Shown one piece after another: positions 9,545-21,293 of a stretch of 64,000 nt of DNA. The stretch's first letter is position 1. Every line of letters begins with the position of its first letter. The notes beneath the pieces were generated by a model. The model made no database searches, was not told the origin of the DNA, and worked only from the letters and a program-made list of their open reading frames with translations. The translations under genes were made by a program, and so were the position numbers. Source of the stretch: Corythoichthys intestinalis (Eukaryota; Chordata; Actinopteri; Syngnathiformes; Syngnathidae); assembly GCF_030265065.1 (NCBI RefSeq), contig NC_080397.1:24620501-24684500 (forward strand), given 5' to 3'.

Positions 9545-9949
9545 CTTGGTATACCGCAGTTGGCTGGATGGATGACTTTAGAGTCAATGGAAGGCTTTCA
9601 AAGAACTAACCAATTGTACTGTTTGCTTATCTGATTCTATGTAAACTCATGCATTCTTCAACAATCTGGTCGTGCGGTGCTTGTTTTCCTACAAGTAAAT
9701 TTAAGTTTCTTTACCTCTAATTCTAATAAGCAATGGACACCTCAAGACCACAAAGATTGCCGATTTCTGATGATCAAATACTAAAGGCAAGGCAAATTTC
9801 ATCGGATTAATTGCACGAACTGAGGAGAGGTCATTTTCCAGTGATCAAGTAGACTGAAGGGTAAGGCTTTAAACAACCAGTACAACATTCTGAAGCCAAC
9901 CCTAACCATTTTGCCTGCGGCACAGTGCCAAAGAAGATACAGGTCTAAG

Positions 9950-10021
9950 TAGCAGAGGATGGTTTCGATCCATCGACCTCTGGGTTATGGGCCCAGCACG
10001 CTTCCGCTGCGCCACTCTGCT
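9950..10021 (-). tRNA. tRNA-iMet (CAT)
   Basis: Consensus initiator; partner of Leu-AAG at 10125. Confidence 0.95.
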
Positions 10022-10124
10022 CTTTAAGCGCTGAGCTTGAATTATTCACTGCTTTTGACCAACGATTTGTAACAGAAACCATGGATTGTTTGCTCAAGGT
10101 CTGTGCATTGGAGGTGTGAAACAG

Positions 10125-10206
10125 GGTAGTGTGGCCGAGCGGTCCAAGGCGCTGGATTAAGGTTCCAGTCTCTCAGGAGGCGTGGGTTCGAATCCCACCA
10201 CTGCCA
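10125..10206 (+). tRNA. tRNA-Leu (AAG)
   Basis: Intact. Confidence 0.95.
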
Positions 10207-10612
10207 CTTGGTATCCTGCAGTTGGCTGGATGGAAGACTTTAGAGTCAATGGAAGGCTTTCAAAGAACCAACCAATTGTACTGTTTGCTTATCTGATTCT
10301 ATGTAGACTCAAGGATTCTTCAACAATCTGGTCGTGCGGGGCTTGTTTTCCGATAAGTAAATTTATGTTTCTTTACCTGTAACTCTAATAAGCAATGGAC
10401 ACCTCAAGACCACAAAGATTGCCGATTTCTGATCATCAAATACTAAAGGCAAGGCAAATTTCATTCGATTAAATAGCACAAACTGTGGAGAGGTCATTTT
10501 CCTATGATCAAGAAGACTGAAGGGTAAGGCTTTAAACAACTAGTACAACATTCTGAAGCCAACCCTAACCATTTTGCCTGCAGCACAGTGCCAAAGAAGA
10601 CACAGGTCTAAG

Positions 10613-10684
10613 CAGCAGAGGATGGTTTCGACCCATCGGCCTCTGGGTTATGGGCCCAGCACGCTTCCGCTGCGCCACTCTGCT
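10613..10684 (-). tRNA. tRNA-iMet (CAT), G54/G73 variant
   Basis: A1 kept; short 92-bp spacer to the Leu at 10777. Confidence 0.75.
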
Positions 10685-10776
10685 GAGCTTGAATTGTTCA
10701 CTGCTTTTGACCAACGATTTGTAACAGAAACCATGGATTGTTTGCTCAAGGTCTGTGCATTTGAGGTGTGAAACAG

Positions 10777-10858
10777 GGTAGTGTGGCCGAGCGGTCCAAG
10801 GCGCTGGATTAAGGTTCCACTCTCTCAGGAGGCGTGGGTTTGAATCCCACCACTGCCA
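10777..10858 (+). tRNA. tRNA-Leu (AAG), C43/T56 variant
   Basis: C27-C43 and T56; acceptor normal. Confidence 0.72.
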
Positions 10859-11263
10859 CTTGGTATACTGCAGTTGGCAGGATGGATGACTTTAGAGTCA
10901 ATGGAAGGCTTTCAAAGAACTAACCAATTGTACTGTTTGCTTATCTGATTCTATGTAAACTCATGCATTCTTCAACAATCTGGTCGTGCGGTGCTTGTTT
11001 TCCTACAAGTAAATTTAAGTTTCTTTACCTGTAATTCTAATAAGCAATGGACACCTCAAGACCACAAAGATTGCCGATTTCTGATGATCAAATACTAAAG
11101 GCAAGGCAAATTTCATCGGATTAATTGCACGAACTGAGGAGAGGTCATTTTCCAGTGATCAAGTAAACTGAGGGGTAAGGCTTTAAACAACCAGTACAAC
11201 ATTCTGAAGCCAACCCTAACCATTTTGCCTGCGGCACAGTGCCAAAGAAGATACAGGTCTAAG

Positions 11264-11315
11264 TAGCAGAGGATGGTTTCGATCCATCGACCTCTGGGTT
11301 ATGGGCCACTCTGCT
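11264..11315 (-). pseudogene. tRNA-iMet, 20-bp D-arm deletion
   Basis: Partner of Leu-CAG at 11418. Confidence 0.88.
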
Positions 11316-11417
11316 TTTTATGCATCAAAACTGAATTCTTCACTGATTTTACCGACAATTCGTAACAGAAACTATGGATTGAATGCTTAAGGTTTGCGCA
11401 TTGGAGGTGATAAACAG

Positions 11418-11499
11418 GGTAGTGTGGCCGAGCGGTCCAAGGCGCTGGATTCAGGTTCCAGTCTCTCAGGGGGCGTGGGTTCGAATCCCACCACTGCCA
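11418..11499 (+). tRNA. tRNA-Leu (CAG)
   Basis: Intact; opens repeat A copy 3. Confidence 0.93.
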
Positions 11500-11892
11500 T
11501 TTGTTGTCCAGTGGTTGGCTGGATTGAAGGCGTTAGAGGCGATGGAAGGCTTTCAAGGAACAAACGATTGTAGTCTTTCCTTAACTGATTCTATGTACGC
11601 TCACGCATTCTTCAACAATCTGGTCATGTGGGGGTTCATTTCCTATATCTTAATTGTCTTTACTAGTCATGCTAATCAGTAATGGATATTTCAAGCCCAG
11701 AACATTGGGAATTTCTCATGATCAAATAGGAAAGCAAATTTCATTCGATTAAATAGCACAAAGTGTGGAGAGGTCATTTTCCTATGATCAAGAAGACTGA
11801 AGGGTAAGGTTTTAAACAACCAGTACAACATTCTGAAGCCAACCCTAACCATTTTGCCTGCAGCACGGTGCCAAAGAAGACACAGGTCTAAG

Positions 11893-11964
11893 TAGCAGAG
11901 GATGGTTTCGATCCATCGACCTCTGGGTTATGGGCCCAGCACGCTTCCACTGCGCCACTCTGCT
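11893..11964 (-). tRNA. tRNA-iMet (CAT), D-loop change
   Basis: Same C to T as at 7343. Confidence 0.88.
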
Positions 11965-12067
11965 CTTTAAGCGCTGAGCTTGAATTGTTCACTGCTTTTG
12001 ACCAACGATTTGTAACAGAAACCATAGATTGTTTGCTCAAGGTCTGTGCATTGGAGGTGTCAAAGAG

Positions 12068-12149
12068 GGTAGTGTGGCTGAGCGGTGCAAGGCGCTGGTT
12101 TAAGGTTCCAGTCTCTCAGGAGGCGTGGGTTTGAATCCCACCACTGCCA
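12068..12149 (+). tRNA. tRNA-Leu (AAG), T31/T56 variant
   Basis: T-T pair next to the anticodon loop, and T56. Confidence 0.7.
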
Positions 12150-12556
12150 CTTGGTATCCTGCAGTTGGCTGGATGGAAGACTTTAGAGTCAATGGAAGGC
12201 TTTCAAAGGACCAACCAATTTTTTCCCGTTTGCTTGTCTGATTCTATGTAGACTCATGCATTCTTCAACAATCTGGTTGTGCGGTGCTTGTTTTCCTATA
12301 AGTAAATTTAAGTTTCTTTACCTGTAATTCTAATAAGCAATGGACACCTCAAGACCACAAAGACTGCCGATTTCTGATGATCAAATACTAAAGGCAAGGC
12401 AAATTTCATTGGATTAATTGCACGAACTGAGGAGAGGTCATTTTCCTGTGATCAAGTAGACTGAAGGGCAAGGCTTTAAACAACCAGTACAACATACTGA
12501 AGCCAACCCTAACCATTTTGCCTGCAGCACAGTGCCAAAGAAGATACAGGTCTAAG

Positions 12557-12608
12557 TAGCAGAGGATGGTTTCGATCCATCGACCTCTGGGTTATGGGCC
12601 ACTCTGCT
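12557..12608 (-). pseudogene. tRNA-iMet, 20-bp D-arm deletion
   Basis: Partner of Leu-CAG at 12711. Confidence 0.88.
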
Positions 12609-12710
12609 TTTTATGCATCAAAACTGAATTCTTCACTGATTTTACAGACAATTCGTAACAGAAACTATGGATTGAATGCTTAAGGTTTGCGCATTGGAGG
12701 TGAGAGACAG

Positions 12711-12792
12711 GGTAGTGTGGCCGAGCTGTCCAAGGCGCTGGATTCAGGTTCCAGTCTCTCAGGGGGCGTGGGTTCGAATCCCACCACTGCCA
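12711..12792 (+). tRNA. tRNA-Leu (CAG), G18 to T
   Basis: Carries the copy-2 D-loop marker. Confidence 0.8.
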
Positions 12793-13174
12793 GTGGTTGG
12801 CTGGATAGAAGGCGTTAGAGGCGATGGAAGGCTTTCAAGGAACAAACGATTGTAGTCTTTCCTTAACTGATTCTATGTACGCTCACGCATTCTTCAACAA
12901 TCTGGTCATGTGGGGGTTCTTTTCCTATATCTTAATTATCTTTACTAGTCATGCTAATCAGTAATGGATATTTCAAGACCAGATCGTTGGGAATTTCTCA
13001 TGATCAAATAGGAAAGCACATTTCATTCGATTAAATAGCACAAAGTGTGGAGAGGTCATTTTCCTATGATCAAGAAGACTGAAGGGTAAGGCTTTAAACA
13101 ACCAGTACAACATTCTGAAGCCAACCCTAACCATTTTGCCTGCAACACAGTGCCAAAGAAGACACAGGTCTAAG

Positions 13175-13246
13175 TAGCAGAGGATGGTTTCGATCCATCG
13201 ACCTCTGGGTTATGGGCCCAGCACGCTTCCGCTGCCCCACTCTGCT
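13175..13246 (-). tRNA. tRNA-iMet (CAT), C11 to G
   Basis: D-stem marker as at 8625. Confidence 0.8.
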
Positions 13247-13349
13247 CTTTAAGCGCTGAGCTTGAATTATTCACTGCTTTTGACCAACGATTTGTAACAG
13301 AAACCATGGATTGTTTGCTCAAGGTCTGTGCATTGGAGGTGTGAAACAG

Positions 13350-13431
13350 GGTAGTGTGGCCGAGCGGTCCAAGGCGCTGGATTAAGGTTCCAGTCTCTCA
13401 GGAGGCGTGGGTTCGAATCCCACCACTGCCA
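13350..13431 (+). tRNA. tRNA-Leu (AAG)
   Basis: Intact; partner of iMet at 13175. Confidence 0.95.
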
Positions 13432-13837
13432 CTTGGTATCCTGCAGTTGGCTGGATGGAAGACTTTAGAGTCAATGGAAGGCTTTCAAAGAACCAACCAA
13501 TTGTACTGTTTGCTTATCTGATTCTATGTAGACTCAAGGATTCTTCAACAATCTGGTCGTGCGGGGCTTGTTTTCCGATAAGTAAATTTATGTTTCTTTA
13601 CCTGTAACTCTAATAAGCAATGGACACCTCAAGACCACAAAGATTGCCGATTTCTGATCATCAAATACTAAAGGCAAGGCAAATTTCATTCGATTAAATA
13701 GCACAAACTGTGGAGAGGTCATTTTCCTATGATCAAGAAGACTGAAGGGTAAGGCTTTAAACAACCAGTACAACATTCTGAAGCCAACCCTAACCATTTT
13801 GCCTGCAGCACAGTGCCAAAGAAGATACAGGTCTAAG

Positions 13838-13909
13838 CAGCAGAGGATGGTTTCGACCCATCGGCCTCTGGGTTATGGGCCCAGCATGCTTCCGCTGCGC
13901 CACTCTGCC
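13838..13909 (-). tRNA. tRNA-iMet (CAT), G54/G73 with D-stem mismatch
   Basis: Same set of changes as at 9288. Confidence 0.68.
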
Positions 13910-14012
13910 CTCTACCTGCTTAGCTTGAATTGTTCACTGCTTTTGACCAACGATTTGTAACAGAAACCATGGATTGTTTGCTCAAGGTCTGTGCATTGGA
14001 GGTGTGAAACAG

Positions 14013-14094
14013 GGTAGTGTGGCCGAGCGGTCCAAGGCGCTGGATTAAGGTTCCACTCTCTCAGGAGGCGTGGGTTTGAATCCCACTACTGCCA
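14013..14094 (+). tRNA. tRNA-Leu (AAG), C43/T56 variant
   Basis: C27-C43, T56 and T66. Confidence 0.7.
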
Positions 14095-14499
14095 CTTGGT
14101 ATACCGCAGTTGGCTGGATGGATGACTTTAGAGTCAATGGAAGGCTTTCAAAGAACTAACCAATTGTACTGTTTGCTTATCTGATTCTATGTAAACTCAT
14201 GCATTCTTCAACAATCTGGTCGTGCGGTGCTTGTTTTCCTACAAGTAAATTTAAGTTTCTTTACCTCTAATTCTAATAAGCAATGGACACCTCAAGACCA
14301 CAAAGATTGCCGATTTCTGATGATCAAATACTAAAGGCAAGGCAAATTTCATCGGATTAATTGCACGAACTGAGGAGAGGTCATTTTCCAGTGATCAAGT
14401 AGACTGAAGGGTAAGGCTTTAAACAACCAGTACAACATTCTGAAGCCAACCCTAACCATTTTGCCTGCGGCACAGTGCCAAAGAAGATACAGGTCTAAG

Positions 14500-14571
14500 T
14501 AGCAGAGGATGGTTTCGATCCATCGACCTCTGGGTTATGGGCCCAGCACGCTTCCGCTGCGCCACTCTGCT
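14500..14571 (-). tRNA. tRNA-iMet (CAT)
   Basis: Consensus initiator; partner of Leu-AAG at 14675. Confidence 0.95.
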
Positions 14572-14674
14572 CTTTAAGCGCTGAGCTTGAATTATTCACT
14601 GCTTTTGACCAACGATTTGTAACAGAAACCATGGATTGTTTGCTCAAGGTCTGTGCATTGGAGGTGTGAAACAG

Positions 14675-14756
14675 GGTAGTGTGGCCGAGCGGTCCAAGGC
14701 GCTGGATTAAGGTTCCAGTCTCTCAGGAGGCGTGGGTTCGAATCCCACCACTGCCA
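14675..14756 (+). tRNA. tRNA-Leu (AAG)
   Basis: Intact. Its 3' spacer is chimeric, switching to C43-type spacer sequence at about 14890. Confidence 0.95.
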
Positions 14757-15161
14757 CTTGGTATCCTGCAGTTGGCTGGATGGAAGACTTTAGAGTCAAT
14801 GGAAGGCTTTCAAAGAACCAACCAATTGTACTGTTTGCTTATCTGATTCTATGTAGACTCAAGGATTCTTCAACAATCTGGTCGTGCGGTGCTTGTTTTC
14901 CTACAAGTAAATTTAAGTTTCTTTACCTCTAATTCTAATAAGCAATGGACACCTCAAGACCACAAAGATTGCCGATTTCTGATGATCAAATACTAAAGGC
15001 AAGGGAAATTTCATCGGATTAATTGCACGAACTGAGGAGAGGTCATTTTCCAGTGATCAAGTAGACTGAAGGGTAAGGCTTTAAACAACCAGTACAACAT
15101 TCTGAAGCCAACCCTAACCATTTTGCCTGCGGCACAGTGCCAAAGAAGATACAGGTCTAAG

Positions 15162-15233
15162 TAGCAGAGGATGGTTTCGATCCATCGACCTCTGGGTTAT
15201 GGGCCCAGCACGCTTCCGCTGCGCCACTCTGCT
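15162..15233 (-). tRNA. tRNA-iMet (CAT)
   Basis: Consensus initiator; belongs to the extra dimer of copy 3. Confidence 0.95.
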
Positions 15234-15336
15234 CTTTAAGCGCTGAGCTTGAATTATTCACTGCTTTTGACCAACGATTTGTAACAGAAACCATGGATTG
15301 TTTGCTCAAGGTCTGTGCATTGGAGGTGTGAAACAG

Positions 15337-15418
15337 GGTAGTGTGGCCGAGCGGTCCAAGGCGCTGGATTAAGGTTCCAGTCTCTCAGGAGGCGTGGGTT
15401 CGAATCCCACCACTGCCA
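15337..15418 (+). tRNA. tRNA-Leu (AAG)
   Basis: Intact; only 662 bp from the previous Leu-AAG, with no C43 copy between. Confidence 0.95.
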
Positions 15419-15824
15419 CTTGGTATCCTGCAGTTGGCTGGATGGAAGACTTTAGAGTCAATGGAAGGCTTTCAAAGAACCAACCAATTGTACTGTTTGC
15501 TTATCTGATTCTATGTAGACTCAAGGATTCTTCAACAATCTGGTCGTGCGGGGCTTGTTTTCCGATAAGTAAATTTATGTTTCTTTACCTGTAACTCTAA
15601 TAAGCAATGGACACCTCAAGACCACAAAGATTGCCGATTTCTGATCATCAAATACTAAAGGCAAGGCAAATTTCATTCGATTAAATAGCACAAACTGTGG
15701 AGAGGTCATTTTCCTATGATCAAGAAGACTGAAGGGTAAGGCTTTAAACAACTAGTACAACATTCTGAAGCCAACCCTAACCATTTTGCCTGCAGCACAG
15801 TGCCAAAGAAGACACAGGTCTAAG

Positions 15825-15896
15825 CAGCAGAGGATGGTTTCGACCCATCGGCCTCTGGGTTATGGGCCCAGCACGCTTCCGCTGCGCCACTCTGCT
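15825..15896 (-). tRNA. tRNA-iMet (CAT), G54/G73 variant
   Basis: A1 kept; short spacer to Leu at 15989. Confidence 0.75.
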
Positions 15897-15988
15897 GAGC
15901 TTGAATTGTTCACTGCTTTTGACCAACGATTTGTAACAGAAACCATGGATTGTTTGCTCAAGGTCTGTGCATTGGAGGTGTGAAACAG

Positions 15989-16070
15989 GGTAGTGTGGCC
16001 GAGCGGTCCAAGGCGCTGGATTAAGGTTCCACTCTCTCAGGAGGCGTGGGTTTGAATCCCACCACTGCCA
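15989..16070 (+). tRNA. tRNA-Leu (AAG), C43/T56 variant
   Basis: Acceptor normal. Confidence 0.72.
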
Positions 16071-16475
16071 CTTGGTATACTGCAGTTGGCAGGATGGATG
16101 ACTTTAGAGTCAATGGAAGGCTTTCAAAGAACTAACCAATTGTACTGTTTGCTTATCTGATTCTATGTAAACTCATGCATTCTTCAACAATCTGGTCGTG
16201 CGGTGCTTGTTTTCCTACAAGTAAATTTAAGTTTCTTTACCTGTAATTCTAATAAGCAATGGACACCTCAAGACCACAAAGATTGCCGATTTCTGATGAT
16301 CAAATACTAAAGGCAAGGCAAATTTCATCGGATTAATTGCACGAACTGAGGAGAGGTCATTTTCCAGTGATCAAGTAAACTGAGGGGTAAGGCTTTAAAC
16401 AACCAGTACAACATTCTGAAGCCAACCCTAACCATTTTGCCTGCGGCACAGTGCCAAAGAAGATACAGGTCTAAG

Positions 16476-16527
16476 TAGCAGAGGATGGTTTCGATCCATC
16501 GACCTCTGGGTTATGGGCCACTCTGCT
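16476..16527 (-). pseudogene. tRNA-iMet, 20-bp D-arm deletion
   Basis: Partner of Leu-CAG at 16630. Confidence 0.88.
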
Positions 16528-16629
16528 TTTTATGCATCAAAACTGAATTCTTCACTGATTTTACCGACAATTCGTAACAGAAACTATGGATTGAATGCTT
16601 AAGGTTTGCGCATTGGAGGTGATAAACAG

Positions 16630-16711
16630 GGTAGTGTGGCCGAGCGGTCCAAGGCGCTGGATTCAGGTTCCAGTCTCTCAGGGGGCGTGGGTTCGAATCC
16701 CACCACTGCCA
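16630..16711 (+). tRNA. tRNA-Leu (CAG)
   Basis: Intact; opens repeat A copy 4. Confidence 0.93.
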
Positions 16712-17104
16712 TTTGTTGTCCAGTGGTTGGCTGGATTGAAGGCGTTAGAGGCGATGGAAGGCTTTCAAGGAACAAACGATTGTAGTCTTTCCTTAACTGA
16801 TTCTATGTACGCTCACGCATTCTTCAACAATCTGGTCATGTGGGGGTTCATTTCCTATATCTTAATTGTCTTTACTAGTCATGCTAATCAGTAATGGATA
16901 TTTCAAGCCCAGAACATTGGGAATTTCTCATGATCAAATAGGAAAGCAAATTTCATTCGATTAAATAGCACAAAGTGTGGAGAGGTCATTTTCCTATGAT
17001 CAAGAAGACTGAAGGGTAAGGTTTTAAACAACCAGTACAACATTCTGAAGCCAACCCTAACCATTTTGCCTGCAGCACGGTGCCAAAGAAGACACAGGTC
17101 TAAG

Positions 17105-17176
17105 TAGCAGAGGATGGTTTCGATCCATCGACCTCTGGGTTATGGGCCCAGCACGCTTCCACTGCGCCACTCTGCT
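17105..17176 (-). tRNA. tRNA-iMet (CAT), D-loop change
   Basis: C to T marker as at 7343. Confidence 0.88.
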
Positions 17177-17279
17177 CTTTAAGCGCTGAGCTTGAATTGT
17201 TCACTGCTTTTGACCAACGATTTGTAACAGAAACCATAGATTGTTTGCTCAAGGTCTGTGCATTGGAGGTGTCAAAGAG

Positions 17280-17361
17280 GGTAGTGTGGCTGAGCGGTGC
17301 AAGGCGCTGGTTTAAGGTTCCAGTCTCTCAGGAGGCGTGGGTTTGAATCCCACCACTGCCA
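17280..17361 (+). tRNA. tRNA-Leu (AAG), T31/T56 variant
   Basis: Partner of iMet at 17105. Confidence 0.7.
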
Positions 17362-17768
17362 CTTGGTATCCTGCAGTTGGCTGGATGGAAGACTTTAGAG
17401 TCAATGGAAGGCTTTCAAAGGACCAACCAATTTTTTCCCGTTTGCTTGTCTGATTCTATGTAGACTCATGCATTCTTCAACAATCTGGTTGTGCGGTGCT
17501 TGTTTTCCTATAAGTAAATTTAAGTTTCTTTACCTGTAATTCTAATAAGCAATGGACACCTCAAGACCACAAAGACTGCCGATTTCTGATGATCAAATAC
17601 TAAAGGCAAGGCAAATTTCATTGGATTAATTGCACGAACTGAGGAGAGGTCATTTTCCTGTGATCAAGTAGACTGAAGGGCAAGGCTTTAAACAACCAGT
17701 ACAACATACTGAAGCCAACCCTAACCATTTTGCCTGCAGCACAGTGCCAAAGAAGATACAGGTCTAAG

Positions 17769-17820
17769 TAGCAGAGGATGGTTTCGATCCATCGACCTCT
17801 GGGTTATGGGCCACTCTGCT
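17769..17820 (-). pseudogene. tRNA-iMet, 20-bp D-arm deletion
   Basis: Partner of Leu-CAG at 17923. Confidence 0.88.
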
Positions 17821-17922
17821 TTTTATGCATCAAAACTGAATTCTTCACTGATTTTACAGACAATTCGTAACAGAAACTATGGATTGAATGCTTAAGGTTT
17901 GCGCATTGGAGGTGAGAGACAG

Positions 17923-18004
17923 GGTAGTGTGGCCGAGCTGTCCAAGGCGCTGGATTCAGGTTCCAGTCTCTCAGGGGGCGTGGGTTCGAATCCCACCACT
18001 GCCA
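17923..18004 (+). tRNA. tRNA-Leu (CAG), G18 to T
   Basis: D-loop marker present. Confidence 0.8.
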
Positions 18005-18386
18005 GTGGTTGGCTGGATAGAAGGCGTTAGAGGCGATGGAAGGCTTTCAAGGAACAAACGATTGTAGTCTTTCCTTAACTGATTCTATGTACGCTCACGC
18101 ATTCTTCAACAATCTGGTCATGTGGGGGTTCTTTTCCTATATCTTAATTATCTTTACTAGTCATGCTAATCAGTAATGGATATTTCAAGACCAGATCGTT
18201 GGGAATTTCTCATGATCAAATAGGAAAGCACATTTCATTCGATTAAATAGCACAAAGTGTGGAGAGGTCATTTTCCTATGATCAAGAAGACTGAAGGGTA
18301 AGGCTTTAAACAACCAGTACAACATTCTGAAGCCAACCCTAACCATTTTGCCTGCAACACAGTGCCAAAGAAGACACAGGTCTAAG

Positions 18387-18458
18387 TAGCAGAGGATGGT
18401 TTCGATCCATCGACCTCTGGGTTATGGGCCCAGCACGCTTCCGCTGCCCCACTCTGCT
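18387..18458 (-). tRNA. tRNA-iMet (CAT), C11 to G
   Basis: D-stem marker present. Confidence 0.8.
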
Positions 18459-18561
18459 CTTTAAGCGCTGAGCTTGAATTATTCACTGCTTTTGACCAAC
18501 GATTTGTAACAGAAACCATGGATTGTTTGCTCAAGGTCTGTGCATTGGAGGTGTGAAACAG

Positions 18562-18643
18562 GGTAGTGTGGCCGAGCGGTCCAAGGCGCTGGATTAAGGT
18601 TCCAGTCTCTCAGGAGGCGTGGGTTCGAATCCCACCACTGCCA
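18562..18643 (+). tRNA. tRNA-Leu (AAG)
   Basis: Intact; partner of iMet at 18387. Confidence 0.95.
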
Positions 18644-19049
18644 CTTGGTATCCTGCAGTTGGCTGGATGGAAGACTTTAGAGTCAATGGAAGGCTTTCAA
18701 AGAACCAACCAATTGTACTGTTTGCTTATCTGATTCTATGTAGACTCAAGGATTCTTCAACAATCTGGTCGTGCGGGGCTTGTTTTCCGATAAGTAAATT
18801 TATGTTTCTTTACCTGTAACTCTAATAAGCAATGGACACCTCAAGACCACAAAGATTGCCGATTTCTGATCATCAAATACTAAAGGCAAGGCAAATTTCA
18901 TTCGATTAAATAGCACAAACTGTGGAGAGGTCATTTTCCTATGATCAAGAAGACTGAAGGGTAAGGCTTTAAACAACCAGTACAACATTCTGAAGCCAAC
19001 CCTAACCATTTTGCCTGCAGCACAGTGCCAAAGAAGACACAGGTCTAAG

Positions 19050-19121
19050 CAGCAGAGGATGGTTTCGACCCATCGGCCTCTGGGTTATGGGCCCAGCATG
19101 CTTCCGCTGCGCCACTCTGCC
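19050..19121 (-). tRNA. tRNA-iMet (CAT), G54/G73 with D-stem mismatch
   Basis: As at 9288, but the 3' flank matches the 4738 type. Confidence 0.68.
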
Positions 19122-19224
19122 CTCTACCTGCTTAGCTTGAATTGTTCACTGCTTTTGACCAACGATTTGTAACAGAAACCATGGATTGTTTGCTCAAGGT
19201 CTGTGCATTGGAGGTGTGAAACAG

Positions 19225-19306
19225 GGTAGTGTGGCCGAGCGGTCCAAGGCGCTGGATTAAGGTTCCACTCTCTCAGGAGGCGTGGGTTTGAATCCCACTA
19301 CTGCCA
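19225..19306 (+). tRNA. tRNA-Leu (AAG), C43/T56 variant
   Basis: C27-C43, T56 and T66. Confidence 0.7.
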
Positions 19307-19711
19307 CTTGGTATACCGCAGTTGGCTGGATGGATGACTTTAGAGTCAATGGAAGGCTTTCAAAGAACTAACCAATTGTACTGTTTGCTTATCTGATTCT
19401 ATGTAAACTCATGCATTCTTCAACAATCTGGTCGTGCGGTGCTTGTTTTCCTACAAGTAAATTTAAGTTTCTTTACCTCTAATTCTAATAAGCAATGGAC
19501 ACCTCAAGACCACAAAGATTGCCGATTTCTGATGATCAAATACTAAAGGCAAGGCAAATTTCATCGGATTAATTGCACGAACTGAGGAGAGGTCATTTTC
19601 CAGTGATCAAGTAGACTGAAGGGTAAGGCTTTAAACAACCAGTACAACATTCTGAAGCCAACCCTAACCATTTTGCCTGCGGCACAGTGCCAAAGAAGAT
19701 ACAGGTCTAAG

Positions 19712-19783
19712 TAGCAGAGGATGGTTTCGATCCATCGACCTCTGGGTTATGGGCCCAGCACGCTTCCGCTGCGCCACTCTGCT
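19712..19783 (-). tRNA. tRNA-iMet (CAT)
   Basis: Consensus initiator; partner of Leu-AAG at 19887. Confidence 0.95.
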
Positions 19784-19886
19784 CTTTAAGCGCTGAGCTT
19801 GAATTATTCACTGCTTTTGACCAACGATTTGTAACAGAAACCATGGATTGTTTGCTCAAGGTCTGTGCATTGGAGGTGTGAAACAG

Positions 19887-19968
19887 GGTAGTGTGGCCGA
19901 GCGGTCCAAGGCGCTGGATTAAGGTTCCAGTCTCTCAGGAGGCGTGGGTTCGAATCCCACCACTGCCA
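19887..19968 (+). tRNA. tRNA-Leu (AAG)
   Basis: Intact. Confidence 0.95.
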
Positions 19969-20374
19969 CTTGGTATCCTGCAGTTGGCTGGATGGAAGAC
20001 TTTAGAGTCAATGGAAGGCTTTCAAAGAACCAACCAATTGTACTGTTTGCTTATCTGATTCTATGTAGACTCAAGGATTCTTCAACAATCTGGTCGTGCG
20101 GGGCTTGTTTTCCGATAAGTAAATTTATGTTTCTTTACCTGTAACTCTAATAAGCAATGGACACCTCAAGACCACAAAGATTGCCGATTTCTGATCATCA
20201 AATACTAAAGGCAAGGCAAATTTCATTCGATTAAATAGCACAAACTGTGGAGAGGTCATTTTGCTATGATCAAGAAGACTGAAGGGTAAGGCTTTAAACA
20301 ACCAGTACAACATTCTGAAGCCAACCCTAACCATTTTGCCTGCAGCACAGTGCCAAAGAAGACACAGGTCTAAG

Positions 20375-20446
20375 CAGCAGAGGATGGTTTCGACCCATCG
20401 GCCTCTGGGTTATGGGCCCAGCACGCTTCCGCTGCGCCACTCTGCC
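20375..20446 (-). tRNA. tRNA-iMet (CAT), G54/G73 variant
   Basis: G1 present; D stem intact, as at 4738. Confidence 0.75.
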
Positions 20447-20549
20447 CTTTACCTGCTGAGCTTGAATTGTTCACTGCTTTTGACCAACGATTTGTAACAG
20501 AAACCATGGATTGTTTGCTCAAGGTCTGTGCATTGGAGGTGTGAAACAG

Positions 20550-20631
20550 GGTAGTGTGGCCGAGCGGTCCAAGGCGCTGGATTAAGGTTCCACTCTCTCA
20601 GGAGGCGTGGGTTTGAATCCCACTACTGCCA
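20550..20631 (+). tRNA. tRNA-Leu (AAG), C43/T56 variant
   Basis: C27-C43, T56 and T66. Confidence 0.7.
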
Positions 20632-21036
20632 CTTGGTATACTGCAGTTGGCTGGATGGATGACTTTAGAGTCAATGGAAGGCTTTCAAAGAACTAACCAA
20701 TTGTACTGTTTGCTTATCTGATTCTATGTAAACTCATGCATTCTTCAACAATCTGGTCGTGCGGTGCTTGTTTTCCTACAAGTAAATTTAAGTTTCTTTA
20801 CCTCTAATTCTAATAAGCAATGGACACCTCAAGACCACAAAGATTGCCGATTTCTGATGATCAAATACTAAAGGCAAGGGAAATTTCATCGGATTAATTG
20901 CACGAACTGAGGAGAGGTCATTTTCCAGTGATCAAGTAGACTGAAGGGTAAGGCTTTAAACAACCAGTACAACATTCTGAAGCCAACCCTAACCATTTTG
21001 CCTGCGGCACAGTGCCAAAGAAGATACAGGTCTAAG

Positions 21037-21108
21037 TAGCAGAGGATGGTTTCGATCCATCGACCTCTGGGTTATGGGCCCAGCACGCTTCCGCTGCGCC
21101 ACTCTGCT
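21037..21108 (-). tRNA. tRNA-iMet (CAT)
   Basis: Consensus initiator; partner of Leu-AAG at 21212. Confidence 0.95.
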
Positions 21109-21211
21109 CTTTAAGCGCTGAGCTTGAATTATTCACTGCTTTTGACCAACGATTTGTAACAGAAACCATGGATTGTTTGCTCAAGGTCTGTGCATTGGAG
21201 GTGTGAAACAG

Positions 21212-21293
21212 GGTAGTGTGGCCGAGCGGTCCAAGGCGCTGGATTAAGGTTCCAGTCTCTCAGGAGGCGTGGGTTCGAATCCCACCACTGCCA
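21212..21293 (+). tRNA. tRNA-Leu (AAG)
   Basis: Intact. Confidence 0.95.

Larger units (their letters stand above)
6868..11417 (+). repeat. Higher-order repeat A, copy 2 (4550 bp)
   Basis: It has the same seven dimers as copy 1 at an exact 4550-bp offset. It carries marker changes at 7343 (iMet D loop), 8161 (Leu G18 to T) and 8625 (iMet C11 to G). Confidence 0.92.
11418..16629 (+). repeat. Higher-order repeat A, copy 3 (5212 bp, 8 dimers)
   Basis: This is copy 2 plus one extra 662-bp dimer. The extra dimer follows a chimeric spacer near 14864-14890. Confidence 0.9.
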
